Below, one piece after another: positions 48,047 to 59,600 of a DNA stretch of 64,000 bases. Under the pieces are notes generated by a model that was not told the DNA's origin, searched no databases, and worked only from the letters and a program-made list of their open reading frames with translations. This stretch comes from Liopterus haemorrhoidalis (Eukaryota > Arthropoda > Insecta > Coleoptera > Dytiscidae). The translations under genes were made by a program, and so were the position numbers. The stretch covers positions 54,903,381-54,967,380 of the forward strand of contig OZ020611.1 of the NCBI GenBank assembly GCA_963971575.1, in the 5' to 3' direction. Every line of letters begins with the position of its first letter. Within the stretch, counting starts at the first letter, position 1.

Positions 48047-48875
48047 TGTATAACTCTGCTGGCTGTTGATGCTCCTGTATAAAGATACTCCTTTCCTTTT
48101 TATTATGATTGGGTTCGCTTTAGAAATGCAGTGGTTGATAAGGAATAAAAGAAAATAGTGCTCTAACGAATTAGCGCTAAACGATGTAGCGCTAAGCGGA
48201 ATATTACTGTATATGTAATTTTTCAAAAACGATACATTATCAACAATTTTGAGTAAACAATTGAAACTTCACCTGTGATCAATTGAGTTCAAGGGAAATA
48301 ATAATAAATGCACATTTTTTAGCAATTCCAGTTACTTCTCACTTATACTTTCGCTTATACCAGTGATTCTTAAACAATGTACTTACGTGACTTTTAGATT
48401 ATTACTTAATGGCGTTCCATGACCCTCAAATCGCTATTTGATGACCTATTTTATATTTTGCCAAATCTAAATTTACATTATTATTATTATCATTTTAACA
48501 GTGAACGAATAATATAGATGTGCAAGTGTTTTTAGAATTTTGTAGTATAACCAAACACATACTGTAATTTTATGAAAAAATTATTTTGTCATGATTTTTG
48601 CCAAAAATCTGCAAAACATTTTTATCCTACACACTATATCTCATAGTGTTAGTTCTAAAAAATAATAAAGAAAATAACAGTAATGCAGATCAACTGGAAT
48701 TGTACAACCTATATTTTTCATCTGATTATTTTTTCTGTAAGCGTCTAAATTTTGGATCGTTGATAAATTTAATTATTTAAAAATATATACAGAATGACAC
48801 ACAGGAACCTAGTGCTTTTTGAATGACTACTCAGTAAATTTTTAACATAATGTTAATTTATTTGTAGCAAAACGT

Positions 48876-48898
48876 AAAGAGATGCCATTTGGTAAGTA
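48876..48898. repeat. target-site duplication of the LINE, left copy
   Basis: 23 bp identical to 49767-49789, flanking the truncated LINE. Confidence 0.85.
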
Positions 48899-49766
48899 GT
48901 AGTAGTAGTAGTAAAGATTTATTTTTCACCTTGCGGTGTTAAAATTTTCCTACATTTATATTTACAACTTAGTAGCAAACAGTGTTCAATTATCATGTGT
49001 ATAGTCACTTTAGAAATTATCACATTTTTAAATTTTATGTCATTTGTAGTCTTTTATTTAATATCTTCTTCATCCAGGTTTCATCCGGGTTTTCGTCATT
49101 AAGTATTTGTATTGCTGATTTCGGGTTTCTCACTTCTTCCGTGCAGTCACGTGTTAGATGTTCTATTGTCTCTTCATTCCTCTCACATATTCTGCACTTC
49201 TTTTCTTCTTTTTCTCTCCAGTATTCGTTCCTTCTTTCTTCGTTTCCTACTCTGAATATGGCTATTATTTTTTGGTTTTTGGACTGTTTTCTTAGATACA
49301 GAGGCATGTCTATTGTTTCTAAAAACCTGTATCTGGGCTTGTACTTTGATATCTGTATCTTCTCTCTTCGTTGTTGCAGTTCCATATCCTTTTCCCTTCT
49401 CACCATTTCTTCTTTTAAGCTATCTCCCATTCGTCTTCGGTTCTCTACTTCTGTTGTTGAATAGCCTTTTCTTTCGTAGTACTTTGAGCGTTCTTGTTCC
49501 CAGTCATTCTTCTCTAGTTTATTTTCTTCTTTTCTTCTTATCTGCTCCCAGCATGCAAAAACCAGTTCTTTCCAATTAGATCTACTTATTTTCTTCTCGT
49601 AGATTATTGCTCTTCTGACCGTTTCAACGCATAGTTTATGCCTCTTCGTTTCCTCGTGTATTATGTAGAGCGGTGTTCTTTTGTCAATTGAAAGTGTCCA
49701 TCGTAGATATTTGTTCTGGATTTTCTCTATCTCTTCTTGCTCTTTCCATCCCCATATCTCAGCTCC
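48899..49766 (-). mobile_element. 5'-truncated LINE insertion with target duplication and trinucleotide tail
   Basis: The minus strand keeps a long open frame from about 49766 to 49035, beginning GAEIWGWKEQEEIEKIQNKY and later carrying CRICERNEETIEHLTRDC, a CCHC-type zinc knuckle at the C-terminus of an insect LINE ORF2. Only the C-terminal part is present, as expected for 5' truncation during reverse transcription. The 3' end on the minus strand is a (CTA)n tract (48894-48914). Direct repeats AGAGATGCCATTTGGTAAGT flank it at 48879 and 49770. The open frame without stops indicates a fairly recent insertion. Confidence 0.92.
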
Positions 49767-49789
49767 AAAGAGATGCCATTTGGTAAGTA
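49767..49789. repeat. target-site duplication of the LINE, right copy
   Basis: 23 bp identical to 48876-48898. The first few As could belong to the element end. Confidence 0.85.
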
Positions 49790-50275
49790 ATCAACTGTAA
49801 AAAATAATATCTTCTAGATGGTGCTCATCGGCAATTATGCAATGTTCAATCCTCCGCTTGTAATCCTTGTAATTACAAAACAAAATAAAGAAATAAATTT
49901 GACCAAGAATTGGTTATCCAAAACTGTTTACATACGTTGACAGCTAAGTATCTTTTTGGTTTCGAAAGTTCAGAAAGCAATAGCGTTCCACTATCGATTT
50001 ATCGTTTTGGTAATTTTAGTAACTAATTTTATTACAGATTGTTAAACTTGTTTGAGAAACTTTTGTCTTAACTTTGGTTTTAAACGCCCTTACCGTATAA
50101 CTGTATCTACAAAATCCTGAAATATGTGATAATAGGTACATTATTAAAAATATTTAATAAGTTAGTTGTAAGTATTTGCGCCTTATCGAAAAATGTAAGA
50201 ATAAAAAGATAATATCAGGTTTTAGGATTTTGTATGTTTGACCACAAAAAAACCCTTATAACGTCAATCATGTAT

Positions 50276-50309
50276 CTGTCTGTCTGTCCGTCTGTCTGTC
50301 TGTCTGTCT
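50276..50309. repeat. (TCTG)n microsatellite
   Basis: About eight TCTG units with one TCCG variant, in the left arm of the large inverted-repeat element. Confidence 0.95.
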
Positions 50310-50446
50310 TTAGGGTAGAAATTGTAACCAAACGGCCTAAGATAGAAAATTAAAATTTGGCATGCTTATACAACTCTTTGATCTATATATAGAAAAAATA
50401 CTGAGAGTTGAAAAAAACACGTCCAGAGATAAGTTTAAACAAATAT

Positions 50447-50624
50447 AGGCTATTCCAAACGTTTAAGTGGAACTAAATGGAATTTTAACTTTCTTAAGTT
50501 ATCACGAGCTCACTTTGTACCGATTGAAGAAAGCTTTTGCTAAAAAAATTATCAAAAGCTTTATTCAAACGTTAAAAATTACTAGATTGCAAAATCTAGT
50601 TACGCTTAACAAAGAAAGAGGCTA
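50447..50624. repeat. MITE family A, copy 3
   Basis: GGCTATTCCAAACGTTTAAG at the left and an inverted relative ending AAAGAGGCTAT at the right. It lies within the left arm of the 50-54 kb inverted-repeat element. Confidence 0.7.
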
Positions 50625-51040
50625 TAGGTATGAATTTAATTAAAAAAAAATAAATAAATTAAATTTTGATTGACATAAAAAATTAAAACTCTTAATGCGT
50701 GGATTAACATGCAGATTCATATTTTTGTATATATATATTTTTTTTATGGGATTTTCCATAAACTTTTATCTCCCACCCTATGTTCCCAGAGGGGTGTATT
50801 GAAAAATCTAAAAAAAAATCTCTATAACGTATATTGATAGGAACCAGAATTGTTCAACAGAAATTTTTGATCAGATTGGTATTTCGAAAAAAAAATTACG
50901 CCTACCGTTATACGCCATGATTCAACCTATTGTTTGAATTAGTTTAGTTTTTTGTTTCTAAAGTATTAAACAAAAATAATTCATTTTTAGTGGTAAAATA
51001 CTTATAAAACAAATAACACATTGTTAATTATGAGAAATAA

Positions 51041-51222
51041 GGTGTGTTCCTTTGGTTTAGGCGAAACTAGATTTTCAATTCTAGTTACTTTTACCGATTG
51101 ATTGAAGGTTTTGATCATTTTGTTGACGAAAAGCCAACTTTAATCTATAAAAAAAGAGCTAATGCCAAATTACAAAAATGAAAATTTCGGTTAGTTCTGC
51201 CTAATCGTTTGGAATAGGCTGT
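51041..51222. repeat. MITE family A, copy 4
   Basis: Starts GTGTTCCTTTGGTTTAGGCG and ends CGTTTGGAATAGGC, reverse orientation relative to copy 3. It is inserted into the left arm of the large inverted repeat. Confidence 0.7.
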
Positions 51223-54200
51223 ACGTTTTTGAAATTGAAAAATTTAAGCCATTTATCAATATATTTTTTATAAATCTAGATACGAAGTAAACACAGAAAA
51301 AATCGCTGGGTTTTTAAGTGTAAATTTTATCGTGATGAAATTTTCGCAAATAATTTTAATTTAGTTTAAAAAAATTAAATGGAAGCTTATAATACTCAAA
51401 TAACGAATGAAAATGATTATCAAAAGACTTTTTATATAAAAAATATTTCGATATGCAGCATCCTGTTGTCTTCTTACACTTATTAAATACCTGCAAAACT
51501 CTGAAATGTGGGAAAATTCAAACTTTACATCAATTTTATTTTAAATAGTTTCATGTATCTAATCCGGTTAACTTTTGATAAAAACTGGTATCGTATAATA
51601 TTTTTTGAGACGACACTGAATTTTCCTCAACAAACGAAAACTAACCTTAAAGCAAGTAACAATAAGAACCAAAGCTGAATTCAACGTACAGAAAATTAAA
51701 CTTAAAATAAACTGCTTGTAAAGCACCACATCTCATATATTTGTATTCCAAAATACTGAAAATTCCACCTTATAACATAACAAAATTAGATCCTCTCCAA
51801 CATAGTTAGGTTAGGTTACATCAGTCGACTCTAACCTCTATTAAAATATGACTTAAGTACCATTATTTTATGATTTGAGTGGGTGTGCATAATTCTAGCT
51901 TTGTTTATTACAATATGTGACGGCAATATATGTTTTGAAGCTAAAAAATAGATCAGAAGTGTGAACACTGGCTTTTATAGTTTGATAAATTTTATTTTGG
52001 TTGGGAAACTTAGTTTATTGACTTTCTTAGTAATTAATTCATATTTTGTTTGCTTAAAAACTTAATTATATGGAGCTTACTTATGTTTATGTTACATATT
52101 TATTTTAATGGGTATTTGTTTTAATAGTTATATATTTTTTTGGTGTAAATATAAATTTAATATTAACTTTTTGAAATTGTGAATATTTAAATTTTTTAGC
52201 AGTAATAATAACGAATGTAAGCTTTTAATATTTGTAAAGAACATGTGAAACGTAATATGGAAAGATGGAGAGGCGACCAACTAAGACGATATTTAAAAAA
52301 ATTAATACGAATTTTCACGTATTTCAGGGTTTTGCAGCTATTTAATAAGTGTAAGAAGCCAACATAATACTGGATGTCTAGAAATATTTGTTCTATAATC
52401 ACATAAAAACCGACAGATTTTTGATAATCATTTTTATTCGTTATTTGAGTACTAAGAGCTTACATTTAATTTTTTTAAACAAAATTTAAGTAATTTGCCA
52501 AAAATTCCAGCATTTTTTTGCATTTGCTTTGTATTTATGTCTTCATTAGATTAAGAATAATTAAATTTCAGAATAGTATATTCTGTAACAAGGTTGGAAT
52601 GAGAAAATTCGATGCGAGTGGAACATTGAATTTTCTCTCCAACCGAGTCACAGACCCTACTTTCTTTACGACCACCAGAAAGAAAAAAAAAATTAACAAA
52701 TAATTATTTTAACAAACATTTTATCTTAACAAATAATTTATATTACATAACAAATTAATCAATTAATTAAACTTATTTTTTTATTTATTATTTGTTTAAT
52801 TTTAATTTAATTTGTCGCACATCGGCCACTATTTTAGTACTTTTGAGGAAGTTATGTTGCATTTATTTCATGTAAACATTGCATATATTTTAGTGTAACC
52901 CTACAAAAACAAATGACGACAAGCAAAGAATAGTTATTCCATAACAAGTGATCGAATGAAATACACGCAAAATGCATAAGAAGATAAGTGTTTTAGAATA
53001 ATATTCCAACTCTTGTGTTAGAATATTAACTTTCTGTAGTCAAAATTGGTTTTAGAATTGGTAAATTCTATAGTGATCGTGGAGAAACGTATTTCTCACT
53101 ATTAACAATGTGTTATTTGTTTTATAAGTATTTCATTACTAGTGTAGTGTCGTGTTCAAAACTCGGTCCACAGCTGTTAAATATTTTTTATTATATTTTT
53201 TATTTAAAAAAAAATACACACACTATCTTAGCCATGAATTAAAAGAAACAAAAATAATAATTTTGTCAAAAACATAAAAACTACAATATTTTTCAAAAAC
53301 GCAATCGGATCAAAAATTCCTCCCGTGCGTTTCTGGCCCAGATCAATATATATTACTTTTTTCAGATTTTTAGTTTTTTTAGACAGAAGTCTTTTTGGGT
53401 AAAAGTGGGCGGTAAAGAACTTTTTTAGTACATTTTTGGCTAAAATCGAATTAAGAAAAACGAATTTAAAAACTTTTCGTTCCTTAATCTACGTCTTAAA
53501 AGTTTTCTTTTGATACCACACAAGACACAAAAAATCTACAGTTTTCGGAAAACTAACCTGATCAAAATTCTTGTTGAACTATTCCGGTTCCCATCAATGT
53601 TGATTATGGAGATTTTTTTCAGATTTTTAGATCAACCCCTCTGAGAGATAGGGTGGGGGACAAAAGTTTTTTGACATATTTTTAGCAAAAATCCCATTAA
53701 AGAAAAAATGATTTTTCAAAACTAAAAATTTTCTTGTCGGTCCACGCAAGTTTCATTTGGTATGTCACTCAAAATTTAAAAAAATATATTTATTTTTTTA
53801 TTAAAATCTTAATTGTTTATATTTATCTCGGCATGTGAACTCTCAGTATTTTTCCTATATGTGGGTCAAAGAGTTGTATAAGCATGCTAAATTTCAACTT
53901 TCTATGTTAAGCCGTTTGGCTACAATACCTACCATACAGATAGAAACATGAGTGACGTTATAAGGGTTTTTTGGTAGTCATACCTACAAAACCCTAAAGG
54001 ATGCAAATGATGCCTCTACTTACGGTACTTATATAGTACTTATATAGATGCCTGTACTTATATAGGCCTGTACCAGCGGCCTATATAAGTATCTCTACTA
54101 TAGATACAGAAACAAAACTATTTTTTAAATCATTTTCATAAATCCCGATTTGAGTATAACAAATGTTATTGAATGTTATTCCTGGTATAACAACAACAAC

Positions 54201-54409
54201 TTAAAAGTTAGAACCTGCTCTTAAAAATACCTGTTGTGAAAATGATAATAGACTTCTTATTGAAACCTGTTAGGCCATAAATAGAGAAACATTATTTTTA
54301 TTCTTCCAATTCCCAAGTTTAACTGGTGAGTTTGTATAATAGTTGATTTTTTTGTGTTTTGGAAGGCAAACTTGCGTTAGGGGTAAAACTGTGTTTTGGC
54401 GCCCTTAGC

Positions 54410-54520
54410 AAAAAAAAGGTGGTCCTCACTTCCCAAAATCCAAGTGATGAGCAAAAAAAAAGGTCCTCACCTCCCAAAATTCAAGTGATGAGCAAAAAAA
54501 AAGGTCCTCACCTTCGCCAT
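54410..54520 (+). repeat. three tandem copies of the same 39-41-bp unit
   Basis: The block CAAGTGATGAGCAAAAAAAA followed by GGTCCTCACCT recurs at about 41-bp spacing. It is the same unit as the minus-strand array at 63410-63640, but here length changes break the frame. Overlapping ORFs are translations of the repeat. Confidence 0.75.
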
Positions 54521-54785
54521 GTGGCGCCCTTTTCCTTAGTGCCCTCTCCGCCCCACCCCCTTACTGTGGCTCTGAATAGCACTACCAAAACCAGGTAGAC
54601 TTAGAGAAACTGTCTTGATTGTTGATAAAAAAATTAAAATGATGTCAATAAAGAACCCCTTTGTGTCATTATCGGATACAAAAAAATATTAGAGGAAGGA
54701 AATGAACCAAACATTTCTCTAATTAAAATCAAACGTCGTCTTATAGAAGCCGGGTCAAGTTTCAGTTAATGCTCTACATCAGGGG

Positions 54786-55593
54786 TAGGGCTTACAATAC
54801 CGGGATTCCGGGATCCCGAATACCGGAATCCCGGACGATTTTTGTCCGTTACTAAAAACCGGTATTTATGTAAAAATACCGGTATTTTGGTATTACTTTA
54901 GTTGATAAAAATTGAATTTATGCACAATATAAATCTAATTTAAAATAATATTAATTAATTACAAGAAATTTTTTTTGAAGATAAACAAACAATTTCAAAG
55001 ATGAAATTACTTTTTTTGAAAAAACAGGAACAAAAGGAACATATTTACAAAATGTGTATGATTTCTTAATGACAATAGTGCCGACAAGTGTAGAATCAGA
55101 AAGAGCTTTTTCGGCGGCTGGTTATATTTGTACGAAAATTCGGTCCTTGCTTGATGATGAAACGATTGATTGTTTATGTTTTTTAAGAGCATACTTTTAT
55201 AAACAAAACGCAAGTTATTAATATTATTTCATAAATACTTTCAATTTAATTATATTTTTTGCTTCTTTAATTATATAATGCCATACGAGCCTATTATATG
55301 TAAAACGTAACATAGAATTTAATATGTACTTTTTTTTACTTGCACGTTTTTTTGTATCTATTTACTCCTACTCTCTATGTAATAAAATAAATAATATCTA
55401 CTCATTTCAGAACAATATTTATTGGATTTTATATATTATTTGTTAACAAGTCAATATAACAACTGAGGTAAGTAAAAATATAACTAGTAATTTTTTTATT
55501 AATAATACCGGTTTGAATACCGGTATCCCGATATTTCAAATTTCAAATATCAAATACCGGTATTCAGTTTTTCGTTTGGTATTGTAAGCCCTA
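54786..55593 (+). mobile_element. hAT element (inner) with 8-bp target duplication
   Basis: Termini TAGGGCTTACAATACC are exact inverted repeats, flanked by ATCAGGGG at 54778-54785 and 55594-55601. Near the ends CCGGTATT-type palindromes are clustered. Only the last part of the transposase remains (see 55030-55222). Confidence 0.93.
55030..55222 (+). pseudogene. hAT transposase C-terminal dimerisation domain
   Basis: The plus strand reads VYDFLMTIVPTSVESERAFS, AAGYICTKIRS, LLDDETIDCLCFLRAYF and a stop. P.S..SER.FS.AG....K.RS.L....I..L.FL is the hATC dimerisation domain at the end of hAT transposases. The zinc-finger and catalytic parts are absent, so only a C-terminal piece is left inside an 808-bp element. 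The minus-strand frame at 55007-55213 is a shadow. Confidence 0.88.
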
Positions 55594-57284
55594 ATCAGGG
55601 GTTCTTAAACTTATGTAGTCCGAGGACCCCCTCTTGAACAACATTTTTTTTGCGGACCCCATTCCAACCTTAGGCATTTTACGTCGTTCTTGAGACTTAA
55701 TTTCTGGCTCAGTAATCTCATAGGCACTACGTTATAATAAATATTGGTAAAAATGTATCGCTGGTTATTTTAATAAATGGTCTTGCGCATTTATAGAAAT
55801 GAACATTTTTATTAGCCTTACGAATAAAAGACATAAAATGAATAAAAATAGTAGTAAAAAGAATTAAAAAAGTTACAAATTATAATACGTTAAGCTCATA
55901 CAAACATTTCTTGGTCAAATATTAGTCAAAATAGATCTTATTATAATATGTTTTCTGGTAAATAATTTGCAGTTGAATAAAAATAATTAAATTTTTCCTA
56001 ATTATTGTTTAGTTATGTCAATAACTAGTTAGGTAGCAACAAATACAAAAAGTCCTAACCATGTAGGATTTTTATTAAATGAGTTATTTGAATAAAAGCG
56101 AAAAGTTGGGGGATGTAAAGTTAAGGTCAAAATTGTTTCGCGGACCCCCGGTAATGGCTGCGCGGACCCCCAGGGGTCCGCGGACCACAGTTTAAGAACC
56201 GCTGCTCTACATATATGAGGACGGCACATCAGTCGAAATATGTATCTAATTTTTAATAATCGTACATTAAAGGAATTACTCAGTGTTTCATATAGGATTT
56301 ACACCTTCAACACACCATTCAAGATTTATTTAGGTGATGATCTGTCTTAAGACTGTCCATAATAACTCTTGGCAATCTATACTATAATAAATGTTTAAGT
56401 TTATTTTAACAGCTGTTTACAAATTCCATCTATAATGTAAAACTGTCATATATGCTAGATAAACTAATACATGTTTGTCATTTATATTTGAAGTAAAGCA
56501 ACCACATTTTGTTGACTTCCGGGCTATTCCTAATTTATCCGTTTATCCTCAGAAAAGTATCCCAAAATAGACCCATGCTTAAAAAGGTGAGGAATTTGTT
56601 ATATACCAAATCTTGCTATAAATACTGTTTTTAGTGAAATTCTACAAGAATCTTAGAGATATTTTAATTTTCTTTTAGTACATAATACATAGATGCATCT
56701 TAAACAGGAAACATCAATCAGTATTCAAAACAACCACTTCTAACCGATACACAACTCTGCGGTCACACGTCAATAGAATTACGAAGGGTTTCTACAGAGC
56801 AGCCCTCCGCTGCCTTGCTCAGGGAGCACTTCAGACGATTCAGGGTGTCTGCATCTATCCATGTCCTGAAGCACGGAGCAAAATTTCTAATCCAGGGGGT
56901 TGAGGTTAGATCCATTAGGCGGACAACCAGCAAGAGAAATAAAATCTTTATATTGTAATCGGTATATTGATTTCAAGCCACTGCTGTGTAGCCTTCGCAT
57001 TATAGACTAGCACTGTTAGAAGCTTGAGAGGTGACCAGTGAAGAGAGAGTTGTTCCGTTCTTTAACAATCGACTTCAACACGGTTTTCTATTAGACTTTG
57101 ACTCACGTTTTTACTCCTTTCTCGTATAAATGAAGCTTCATGGTAAAGTCATAGCTCCCGTCCCATCAAACCATAACTAAAGCAAAGTAATGGCTCTGGA
57201 TCATTGGCGCTTTCTCACAAGTTTACTCGTGAACTTATAACATACACCAAGTCGTTCTGATTAGGTATTTGTTAGTCAGCATTA

Positions 57285-58155
57285 CAAGGGTTACTTTTTA
57301 TGTTTTTACAAACGACTATTACATGACAATATTGAAATGTATCATTACTATATTCGTACAATTTGACATTTGTTATTGGGAAATCAGTGGCAGCTTATAA
57401 ATTGACCGAGTATTTTGTTGACAGTGAGCGTTAAAAAAATAAGTTTGTGAAAAAATGGATATTACTCGTGAAAGTTTTCATTGGACGATTTTTTACGATT
57501 TTACTAAAGGCCTAACTCAACAACAATGCATAGATTCGCTTCGTTCAACTTTTGGTAATGAAGCACCATCAGAAAAGATTGTTTACAATTGGCGTGCAGA
57601 ATTTCGTCGTGGTCGTGTGTCCGTCAGTGATGAATTTCATGAAGGTCTACCAAAATCGGTTGTGATTCAAATAACATCGATGCTGTGCGCATAATGATTG
57701 AAGAAGATCGGCATGTGACTTACCGTGAGATAAAGGCATCCTTTGGCATATCTCAGACTGCAATACAATCGATTTTACATTTGAACATTTAGCTGAACAT
57801 TTAGCTGTGAAAAAGATCTGTTCCCAATTGATTCCGCATAATTTGTAAGGGAATGCTAAAAAAATTCAACCTGGGAACTGAAAAATCCGTATGAAATCGC
57901 TTGTTATTTTTTTGTTCCCCAATGTCAAAAAATGCATGGATCACGATTTTCAACACCAGAAGCTGTTGAAGCCTTCGAAAACCTTGTTTTTGAGTTACCA
58001 ACTTCAGCATGGATAAAATGTTTCGTGAATTGCTTTGAACGCATGCAAAGTGTATAAATCTTAAAAGCGAATATTTTGAAAAGCAATAAAACAGTTTGTT
58101 CCAAAAATTCTCTTTCATAGTTTTTACAAAAAACTATTTTAAAAGATAGCCCTCG
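57285..58155 (+). mobile_element. internally deleted mariner
   Basis: An 871-bp element flanked by TA. Termini are CAAGGGTTACTTTTTATG and (inverted) CGAGGGCTATCTTTTAAAA. The transposase begins at 57455 with MDITRESFHWTIFYDF and the QQQCIDSLRSTFGNEAPS helix-turn-helix typical of mariners. It frameshifts near 57665 and continues as MIEEDRHVTYREIKASFGIS, then degenerates. A C-terminal relic sits at about 57840-58060. The catalytic core is missing. Confidence 0.88.
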
Positions 58156-58199
58156 TAAAATATTGATGTCAAGTGTACATTTTAAGTAAGTAAAACAGA

Positions 58200-58505
58200 A
58201 ATCTGATTTATCTAGGACAATATTTTTTCAATGCTCACAATTATGTATATGTATGATATATGACCTCTAAATTAACAGCTTTTTGATAATTACTTTTGTT
58301 TGTTAATTTGAGTACTACGAGCTTTCATTTTATATCCTACAACAAATTTAAATAATATGTAAAAATATCTTCGAAAAACTTTTTAAATTACTGAATCTGA
58401 TTTTAAAATTATCGACTTTCAAATTACATTAACTTTACTTTCCGAAACGTTTTTCACACTATTAATAATTTGTTACTTGGTTTATAAATAAGTAGTTACT
58501 TTTAG
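58200..58505. repeat. fragment related to the large inverted-repeat element
   Basis: The pattern GAGTACTACGAGCTTTCATTT and, further on, ACTATTAATAATTTGTTACT parallels the right arm of the 50098-54108 element (GAGTACTAAGAGCTTACATTT region and the block near 53110). Confidence 0.55.
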
Positions 58506-58509
58506 AGAT

Positions 58510-58695
58510 TAAGGGAGACTTTTGATAATTTTGTTTAGCAAAAGCCTACTTCAAACCATGAAAGGAAAGATCATGACAACTTAGAAAAATGAAAATTCCA
58601 ATTAGTTCCTCCTAAACCTTTGGAATAACTGTATAACTTGTTTCTTTGGTTTAGGCGGAACAAGATTTACAATTCTAGTAACATTTGCCCATTAA
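58510..58695. repeat. MITE family A, two abutting partial copies
   Basis: One copy ends CCTAAACCTTTGGAATAAC near 58629; the next begins TTTCTTTGGTTTAGGCGGAA at about 58639 and is cut by the family B MITE at 58696. Confidence 0.65.
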
Positions 58696-59600
58696 AGCCC
58701 GGTTTTTCCTCCTTCAGATAAAGTGGCTAGTAATCAGCATTGCCAGATTATTATTTTACCAAATCGGGATTTTTACCAAATAAATTTAAAAAAATCGGAA
58801 TTAAGGCGCAAAAAGCGGGACAACCTAATAAATTGTACAGTTAAATATTTCTAAATGTTTATTTATCTTAAAGCAATCAAAATGGTACATTTTAATCTAA
58901 ATACTGATACTGAACAATATTTTTTTCAGAAACTCGCCTATTTGTTTTTGGCTGACGATTTTACTTTAGAAAGAGTTTCTTTCTGGTTTTTAATATATTG
59001 ATAAAATTCAGCACATGAGTTTTGCATGTTGAATTGCACAAGTAATTCCGATTTTATCAACTCGATAGAACACCTGATTCTTGCTTCCGACCATTTTAAA
59101 TTCATTTAACAAAATATTCGTTCGGGATAGCAATTAGATTTGGTACTCTAAATAAAATGCAAAATAAATGAAATTAATTTGTAAATATTTTTAGTGTTTT
59201 TTTCCGGGAATAGCTTAAATCAGGTTTTAGCAAGTTGAATTCTTCATAAATCAGGTCCATATCTACTTCATCAAGTACCAATGTGCAAAGTTCCGTGCAA
59301 ATTCCCGTACGGCATGCCGACATTACGTACACACGCATCCATCGCATTATTTTGACCTTACCTCAACAATTTATTTCTTTTTGAATAATTCGTGAGTTTA
59401 GCTGTCCCGCGCGGGACAATCTATTCTTATTCATAAAGCGGGGACGTCCCGCAAAAATCGGGACATCTGGCAACGCTGCTAGTAACGTTATGTGACGGAT
59501 AAAAACAATACAGCGTCTTTCCACTTTCAGATAAAGTTATTCCTACGAATAAACTATACTAAATATCTGGCAGATAAATTATTCGATAGTCAAGCAGTGA
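58696..59600. repeat. Harbinger-type MITE (family B), split by a hAT; right end uncertain
   Basis: The start AGCCCGG..TTCAGATAAAGT matches the intact palindromic copy at 32610-32868 and is preceded by TAA. After the hAT the TTTCCACTTTCAGATAAAGT motif appears again near 59518, probably a second fragment of the family. Confidence 0.6.
58735..59478. mobile_element. non-autonomous hAT element
   Basis: Termini CAGCATTGCCAGAT and (inverted) CAGCGTTGCCAGAT; target duplication CTAGTAAT / CTAGTAAC (7 of 8). Its interior has no convincing transposase. It sits inside a Harbinger-type MITE. Confidence 0.88.

Larger units (their letters stand above)
41705..48875. other. repeat-rich stretch without a recognised protein gene
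   Basis: It holds a 29-bp tandem duplication (43185), the GC-rich candidate leader exon (44718-44940), clusters of TTCTCGAGAA palindromes (45430-45500 and 46030-46110), a MITE (46369-46542), a hAT MITE (46767-47118), a degenerate 27-bp repeat (47390-47530) and a SINE (47887-48046). Matching ATACARTAATA termini near 45074 and 48212 may bound an older element containing the last four. Confidence 0.6.
50098..54108. repeat. large imperfect inverted-repeat element
   Basis: Left arm about 50098-51540, right arm about 52300-54108, about 760 bp between them. Matching inverse blocks, outside to inside: AACCCTTATAACGTCA (50250 / 53950); GCATGCTTATACAACTCTTT (50362 / 53870); CTTATAAAACAAATAACACA (51001 / 53110); TTCTTACACTTATTAAAT (51471 / 52340). 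No transposase found. Family A MITEs have inserted into the left arm. A TCTG microsatellite lies in the left arm only. Confidence 0.75.
54780..56204. mobile_element. hAT-type element (outer), interrupted by another hAT
   Basis: Outer termini CAGGGG|TTCTTAAACT (split by the inner element) and the inverted right end CAGCGGTTCTTAAACT match. The 8-bp direct repeats CTCTACAT lie at 54772-54779 and 56205-56212. Without the inner element and one copy of its duplication the element is about 609 bp, with GGACCCC-rich ends and no transposase. Confidence 0.9.

Noticed and set aside
48982..49579. Plus-strand ORFs of 160 and 88 residues
   Set aside because: Shadows of the minus-strand LINE ORF2 fragment; the Ser/Phe/Leu-rich content mirrors the Glu/Lys-rich real frame.
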